IMG/VR virus record: IMGVR_UViG_3300042327_000099
Location: 1 to 25,615 of that record
Reading direction: 5' to 3' (one strand)
Source of the DNA: a virus
Length of the DNA stretch: 25,615 nucleotides
Of the stretch, positions 21,519 through 25,615 are shown piece by piece. The notes under the pieces are model-generated. The model was not told the origin of the DNA. It searched no databases and was given only the letters and a program-made list of their open reading frames with translations. A program made the translations under genes and the position numbers. Numbering within the stretch: position 1 is the stretch's first letter; each line of letters begins with the position of its first letter.

Positions 21519-22340
21519 TTAATTTGGTCTACCTTTGATGCGACCTTCTTGGTACGCTTGTAAGAACTCATCGGCTCTTGCATTGTACTGTTCACGGTCA
21601 TACATCATTAGCTTCATAATATCTGCATATCTGTAAGTTGGCTTTGATGATTCTCCAGTACCGCCAGTTTGTACACCAGCTGCTTTAATAGCTTGTTTGC
21701 GTTGCTGCTCTCCAACTTGTTTAACACCTTCATCAGCTGACTGGATAGTCTGCTCTTTAATTCCTCGTAAGGATTTATAAGTGTCTAACAATTCTAAAGC
21801 TGCGTCAGCATCATAGTTATTAGCTGCATCATACAATTGCTTACGTACCTTTGAACCTTGAATCCATTCATTGAACTCATTGCTCTTTGCTACGTCAACA
21901 AAATCAGGGTGTTTCTTCTCAATCACTGCTAGTGCTTCTAGTTGCTTTTGGCGAGCTAGTTGCTCTTGCATCTGTTTGAGAACTGGGTTGTTCTCCACTG
22001 CCTGATTCACTGCTTGTTTTGGATCGTCAAAAAAATCAATCTCTTGAGCCACAGGCTGTTCTGTATCTTTAGGTTTTACCCTTGCTTCGAGTTGTTGCTT
22101 AATCAATTCATCAGCTAACTTCCTAACTTCACCAACTTCTTGGGCTTGTCTACCAATGAGCTTTTCAGCTTCTTGATGCATCTTAACAATTTCCTCTAGG
22201 GATTTGCCTTGATACTTACTTGGTATTACAACCTCTTCTTGTAGGTCTTGAGAGTTATCCTCTTGAGGAGTCTCATTGACACTAGTTGTGTCGTCTTGGT
22301 TAAATGATTCTTCGTCTTGCAGTTCGATTAGTTCAGCCAT
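21519..22340 (-). CDS. Capsid scaffolding protein
   Basis: A 273-residue, acidic, highly helical protein. It begins MAELIELQDEESFNQDDTTS, with an acidic, probably disordered N terminus. Then KYQGKSLEEIVKMHQEAEKL and GEVRKLADELIKQQLEA follow, signatures of phage scaffolds. The C-terminal region is basic (GRIKGRPN at the very end), as usual where scaffold binds coat protein. It lies directly upstream of the major capsid gene with an AGGAG site. It would form the internal core of the procapsid and be expelled or degraded before DNA packaging. No protease gene is visible nearby. Confidence 0.85.
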   Translation of the reverse strand: MAELIELQDEESFNQDDTTSVNETPQEDNSQDLQEEVVIPSKYQGKSLEEIVKMHQEAEKLIGRQAQEVGEVRKLADELIKQQLEARVKPKDTEQPVAQEIDFFDDPKQAVNQAVENNPVLKQMQEQLARQKQLEALAVIEKKHPDFVDVAKSNEFNEWIQGSKVRKQLYDAANNYDADAALELLDTYKSLRGIKEQTIQSADEGVKQVGEQQRKQAIKAAGVQTGGTGESSKPTYRYADIMKLMMYDREQYNARADEFLQAYQEGRIKGRPN

Positions 22341-22403
22341 TTGTATCTCCTGTCGCTATGCGATTCTAGGATTCTTAAAAATAACTCGGTGTCAAGAGCA
22401 CAC

Positions 22404-22637
22404 TTATGAGTTACGCTTCTTCTCTTGAGCCAGCTTCTCAGCACGAACACGATTCCACCGGTCATAACTCGATGGGTGATCCCCTGAAAAGGGTTCAAGA
22501 TAAATGCCACAACCTGTAATTACCTTACTAGCTGTGTCACCACATTCACTACACTCAACAACGGTTACCGTTTCATCCACGAATCGTTCAGTGTTGTGCT
22601 TGTCCTTGCATTGAAAGTCAAACAATCGTCTAGCCAT
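22404..22637 (-). CDS. FmdB-type small zinc ribbon protein
   Basis: A 77-residue protein from ATG at 22637 (MARRLFDFQCKDKHNTERFV), with AAGGAGAGG upstream. A longer frame start at 22682 lies deep in the upstream gene. C10 and H14, then C29-x2-C32 in VVECSECGDTASKVITG form a probable zinc site like that of the FmdB/CxxC regulatory zinc-ribbon family, common among phage head genes. The middle, YLEPFSGDHPSSYDRW, and the basic end are unassigned. It overlaps the upstream gene by eight bases. Its role in phage assembly is unknown; regulation or structural stabilisation is possible. Confidence 0.75.
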   Translation of the reverse strand: MARRLFDFQCKDKHNTERFVDETVTVVECSECGDTASKVITGCGIYLEPFSGDHPSSYDRWNRVRAEKLAQEKKRNS

Positions 22638-22875
22638 TATCAGCCTCTCCTTGAAGCTGGTCGTAGACTTCTCTGCTTGCACTTTCTAGGTTAAGTAACC
22701 AATTAATAATTGATAACTCACCCTTCTTAAAATGTAACTGCTCTAAAGTATTAGCACCTTTGATGCTTTCTACTTCAGGCTTCATTAGCTGAACATCTTC
22801 TATGAGTTGTTTCCAGCCTTGTGAAGAACACATTGAAAATCGTTCTTCGTAGTAATCTTGTAGTTCTCTATTCAT
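22630..22875 (-). CDS. Small helical protein of the head module, unknown function
   Basis: An 81-residue protein: MNRELQDYYEERFSMCSSQG, WKQLIEDVQLMKPEVESIKG, then LEQLHFKKGELSIINWLLNL. It is helical and acidic, with no membrane segment. I recall similar proteins between portal and scaffold genes in podoviruses but know of no assigned role. It is the first gene after the promoter at 22923-22951. The ribosome site is AAGGAAA, near the ATG at 22875. Confidence 0.7.
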   Translation of the reverse strand: MNRELQDYYEERFSMCSSQGWKQLIEDVQLMKPEVESIKGANTLEQLHFKKGELSIINWLLNLESASREVYDQLQGEADNG

Positions 22876-22886
22876 TAACTTTTTCC

Positions 22887-22915
22887 TTGACTTTGGAGTT
22901 AATATGTGTTATACG
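22887..22915 (+). promoter_or_regulatory. Promoter-like element facing the head promoter
   Basis: On the + strand: TTGACT at 22887-22892, a 17-base spacer ending ATATGTGT, and TATACG at 22910-22915. The -35 box and spacer are like those of the strong promoters, but the -10 matches only four of six bases. Transcription would begin near 22922, run antisense into the portal gene and cross the start region of the opposing promoter. Activity is uncertain. Confidence 0.35.
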
Positions 22916-22922
22916 TGTAACT

Positions 22923-22951
22923 ATTATAACATACTTTTCCCCAAAAGTCAA
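22923..22951 (-). promoter_or_regulatory. Strong sigma70-type promoter for the head assembly genes
   Basis: Read on the - strand: TTGACT (22951-22946), a 17-base spacer ending AAAAGTATGT, and a perfect TATAAT (22928-22923). The start point would be near 22916, about 40 bases before the 81-aa gene. It sits eight bases after the portal stop and shares both boxes, spacer length and the AAGTATGT segment with the promoter at 14148-14176. Confidence 0.85.
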
Positions 22952-22959
22952 GTACTTTG

Positions 22960-24933
22960 TTACATATTTACAACTTTATTTTTATTTTGTAACTCTGCGA
23001 TTCTTTCATTAGAAGCAATATCTTCTACCTTAATCACACGATCCATTAGCTTCATACGCTTCTCAAACTCATCAGCCATTGGATCAGAAGTATTCTTAGA
23101 AGCTGCAGCTAGTAACTTAGCTTGGGCTTCAGCAGGGATGTACTGAGTTTGTACACCAATCTTCTGAGTTTCAGCCATAGCTTTAGCAGCTTCTGCCTGA
23201 GCTTTCTGAACCATTGCTTCCTTAGCTGCCATATCAAGCATCTGAGATTGTTGAGCTTGTGGATCTGGCTGAGACATTGCTTGAAGTTGAGCAATAATCT
23301 CTTCACGATTTGATAAGCTTGAAGACTTGATGATACCTTGCAACAATACTGGAGTAATTGGGCTGTTGCCTAGAGTCTGCATCAAGCCAACCATCTGTTG
23401 TTGTTCGTATTCACGTGCGACCATACCCATAGAAGACACAGGTAAGAAGATAAAGTCTTGAACTGGGTATCTCTCAGGATCAAATTGCATGAATCTCCAA
23501 GCAGCTTTCTGAATAAATGGAATCAAGAAGTCTTCTTGGAAGTTAATCAAGGTACGCTTGTTTTTCTTCATCAATCCAGACAAAGCCATAGACAAACCTG
23601 CACCAGAAGCTTCACCACCAGCTACCTGTGAAGGCATAGATGCTGAGTCCATAGTACCTGTAGCTTGTAAAAGCATAGACTGGAATGTTTGAGCTGTCTG
23701 CATGTTAGCAGGATCAGTGTTACCAAACTTAAACGGCATCATAATCTCGTTAGGATTACCGTTAACTAGTAGGTTCTTACCTGCTTTAACTTCGTACTTC
23801 GCACCACGTGGTAGGCGAGTAGCGTCCATAGCCATCATTGGTGCAGTAGTTAGGGCTAAGCTGTCTAAGTGAGCACGAATCTGTGCGTCAACAGCCTTCT
23901 GCATGTTGTAGCCCTTCTCAGCTGTACCACGTCCCCAGAAACGACCGGGCATAGAGTCAGCTTGGTAGGCTACAATAGGACGATCTTTCATCATGTAAGG
24001 GTTAGCTTCAGCTTTAAGTAGGTGTGCATCGTCTGCAATCACTACAATAGCTTCAACTAAGTCAGCATAGTCATCCATTGCTGAGTCTTCAGGGAATAAA
24101 TCTACTACTTCACCTTCTTCATTCTCTAATTGCTCTAGGTATTCACGTGGAACTAGACCGTAGTAGCGAATAACACGTAGCTTACCGTCTTGATAGTTTA
24201 CATCTTCTTGTGTTCTTTCAAGATCTGTGGTAGAATAGCTAGGTTGTATGTCACATTTACGGTAGATTCCGTCTTCCATGCCCTTAACAATCGTATGGAA
24301 CGACATATATTCTTCTACTGCAACACCTAAAGCGTCGTCAACTGTACGTGCGTTAGGCTCAATAAGGAAGTTACGTGGGTGAATAGGGTTTAGTTCAACT
24401 AAGAACTGCTGCTTTTCTGTAACTCCGATAGCTGCTACGTTAGCACCGGGGATTGGTTGTGTAGCTGGAGCTAATACAGTCGTATCTTTGATAGTGATTT
24501 CACCAATACCTGTACCGAATAACTCACCAAGTAGGATGATATTATCTAATGATTTCTTAATCTTGCTACGCTTGAAGTCTTCGTGCATTTGTTGCTTGGT
24601 TAGTTCTACATCTGCTGGGTTGATATCTTGTTTGTCGTCAACAATATCAAAAAACTCACCACGTCCGAACACTGCTTCACTGATCTCAGCTTGTTTAGCT
24701 TCAATAGCTTGTTGCAATGCAGGAGTAACAATACGTGATCTTTCTGATTCACGCATCTTATCTTCAGCAGCCCAGATACCACGGAACAATCTTTCGTATT
24801 CGTCCCAATCGTCTAGGTAGTTTACATCACGATGATCTCGCCACTTATCACAGTGACCAACAACAAAGCTAACAATCTCTTTATCAGATTCTGTAACTTC
24901 GTATTCTTTATTATCTTCGTAGTTTTCTGCCAT
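22960..24933 (-). CDS. Portal (head-tail connector) protein
   Basis: A 657-residue protein. It begins MAENYEDNKEYEVTESDKE and carries SRIVTPALQQAIEAKQAEIS, a clip/stem-like start of podovirus portals. The middle has VELNPIHPRNFLIEPNA and PYMMKDRPIVAYQADSMPGR, then WGRGTAEKGYNMQKAVDAQ, which are typical of portals that form a 12-subunit ring. The C-terminal 120 residues are Gln/Ala/Lys/Glu helical (AKEAMVQKAQAEAAKAMAET), consistent with a long barrel helix reaching into the capsid. GAGGAAG lies just before the ATG. It is encoded right after terminase, 11 bases away, and before head genes. The call rests on these motifs and gene order. Confidence 0.85.
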   Translation of the reverse strand: MAENYEDNKEYEVTESDKEIVSFVVGHCDKWRDHRDVNYLDDWDEYERLFRGIWAAEDKMRESERSRIVTPALQQAIEAKQAEISEAVFGRGEFFDIVDDKQDINPADVELTKQQMHEDFKRSKIKKSLDNIILLGELFGTGIGEITIKDTTVLAPATQPIPGANVAAIGVTEKQQFLVELNPIHPRNFLIEPNARTVDDALGVAVEEYMSFHTIVKGMEDGIYRKCDIQPSYSTTDLERTQEDVNYQDGKLRVIRYYGLVPREYLEQLENEEGEVVDLFPEDSAMDDYADLVEAIVVIADDAHLLKAEANPYMMKDRPIVAYQADSMPGRFWGRGTAEKGYNMQKAVDAQIRAHLDSLALTTAPMMAMDATRLPRGAKYEVKAGKNLLVNGNPNEIMMPFKFGNTDPANMQTAQTFQSMLLQATGTMDSASMPSQVAGGEASGAGLSMALSGLMKKNKRTLINFQEDFLIPFIQKAAWRFMQFDPERYPVQDFIFLPVSSMGMVAREYEQQQMVGLMQTLGNSPITPVLLQGIIKSSSLSNREEIIAQLQAMSQPDPQAQQSQMLDMAAKEAMVQKAQAEAAKAMAETQKIGVQTQYIPAEAQAKLLAAASKNTSDPMADEFEKRMKLMDRVIKVEDIASNERIAELQNKNKVVNM

Positions 24934-24944
24934 GTCTTCCTCGT

Positions 24945-25615
24945 TTAATAACCGGATATCCAGTCGAGTGGTTCTAAATCTTCTTGATCATCATCAGCAA
25001 AGTAACTTGTTACAGCCAACTGATCAATATAACTTAAAGCATCTAGTAAGTCGTCATGAACACCAGTAGTAGGGAACATAACAAACTCGTCCCTAAAATG
25101 ATCCCAGTCTTCTTCTTCGTTTAGAATAACTTTACCGTGTTCAAAGCGTCCTTGCAAAGCCCAGATAACACGTTCAGTTTTCTTCTTGTTTCCGTGCGTC
25201 AAGTCTTCAATATGAGCATACACATTGTTAGACCTCATCAGATCGCTTAAATAGGGCAACACTGCGTTTTTAAGTGATCCTCGTTCTATACCTACACCAG
25301 CAGGTTGAAACGCTTTAATGTTCTTTATAATGCGTTGGCAAGTCTCTTTGATATCCCAACGTCCATGTTCGATTTTCCGAACAAACCATTTACCATCTTC
25401 TGTGGCTTTAACAACTGCAATAGCTGTCTGGTCAAGTCTTTTCTTAGCCTGAGCATTCATCGATAAGTTCTCGAATCCTGCTAAGTCGATAGCGATGTAG
25501 TAGTTACCATCGTTAGGTTCTTCACCGAACTTCAACCATTCTTCTTTGAAGGTGTCAGTACCAGCATTATCAAAGCTTGCTTCGTATTCTTGTTTAAATG
25601 CAAATGAACTTAGAG
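24945..25615 (-). CDS. Terminase large subunit, C-terminal part (nuclease domain)
   Basis: The frame is open from the right window edge to the stop at 24945, about 223 residues; the TTG at 25535 is an internal codon and not the true start. YYIAIDLAG provides the first catalytic aspartate. VGIERGSLKNAVLP provides the glutamate. VHDDLLDALSYIDQL provides the final acidic pair. Together these are the D...E...DD set of the RNase H-like nuclease domain of terminases, which cuts the concatemer during packaging. The N-terminal ATPase lies outside the window. It is the first virion-arm gene seen here and is followed directly by portal, as usual. Confidence 0.88.
   Translation of the reverse strand, partial: LSSFAFKQEYEASFDNAGTDTFKEEWLKFGEEPNDGNYYIAIDLAGFENLSMNAQAKKRLDQTAIAVVKATEDGKWFVRKIEHGRWDIKETCQRIIKNIKAFQPAGVGIERGSLKNAVLPYLSDLMRSNNVYAHIEDLTHGNKKKTERVIWALQGRFEHGKVILNEEEDWDHFRDEFVMFPTTGVHDDLLDALSYIDQLAVTSYFADDDQEDLEPLDWISGY

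Noticed and set aside
22341-22403. TTGACA on the - strand in the gap before the scaffold gene
   Set aside because: No acceptable -10 box at 16-18 bases; the nearest candidate, TAGAAT, is 21 bases away.
22328-22510. Open - strand frame between the zinc-ribbon and scaffold genes
   Set aside because: Overlaps the zinc-ribbon gene in another frame and lacks a ribosome site; product shows no pattern.
1-25615. Search by eye for tRNA genes, CRISPR arrays, integrase and insertion sequences
   Set aside because: No cloverleaf-type sequence, regularly spaced repeats, recombinase motifs or terminal inverted repeats were seen; gaps between genes are mostly under 100 bases.

Overview
The window is part of a tailed double-stranded DNA phage genome (Caudoviricetes), most likely podovirus-like. 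It is AT-rich and almost gene-saturated, with neighbouring genes usually overlapping by 1-4 bases (ATGA or TAATG). Nothing in the sequence identifies the host directly. The -35/-10 elements, Shine-Dalgarno sequences and a UUCG-loop terminator point to a bacterial host read by a sigma70-type RNA polymerase. No phage RNA polymerase, integrase, tRNA, CRISPR array or insertion sequence is visible. Every family call rests on reading motifs in the translations; no database search was run.

The layout is two convergent arms. The short left arm (about 1-4897, + strand) is the nucleic-acid arm. It holds the tail end of a 5'-3' flap-type exonuclease, a PDDEXK-type putative resolvase/endonuclease, a DEDD 3'-5' exonuclease fused to a zinc ribbon, a DUF3310 protein, a class II (B12-dependent) ribonucleotide reductase and several small unknown proteins. 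Together these suggest recycling of host DNA, nucleotide supply and DNA processing during replication.

The long right arm (25615 down to 4890, - strand) is the virion and lysis arm. In transcription order it runs: terminase large subunit (cut by the window edge), portal, two small proteins, scaffold, major capsid protein, terminator, a 50-aa protein, S74-type tail fibre and a glycine-rich adhesin. Then comes an accessory cassette (83-aa unknown, cupin-like protein, SAM methyltransferase), a coiled-coil/membrane protein, a 114-aa protein and three small basic proteins. A strong promoter follows, then tail tube/adaptor proteins, a fibre-repeat protein, a second glycine-rich adhesin, a 98-aa protein, three putative ejection proteins (316, 296 and 958 aa), a 3TM-type holin and a DUF5675 protein that is the likely lysis enzyme. 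The arms meet tail to tail with an 8-base overlap at 4890-4897.

Two near-identical promoters on the - strand (TTGACT, 17-base spacer ending GTATGT, TATAAT) divide the virion arm. One lies just after the portal gene and drives head assembly; the other lies just before the tail tube gene and drives tail, ejection and lysis. The least ordinary parts are the methyltransferase/cupin cassette between the adhesins and the tail genes, the two poly-glycine adhesins with unrelated N-terminal anchors, a promoter-like element facing one of the strong promoters, and a 20-codon ORF with a good ribosome site between the reductase and the last left-arm gene.
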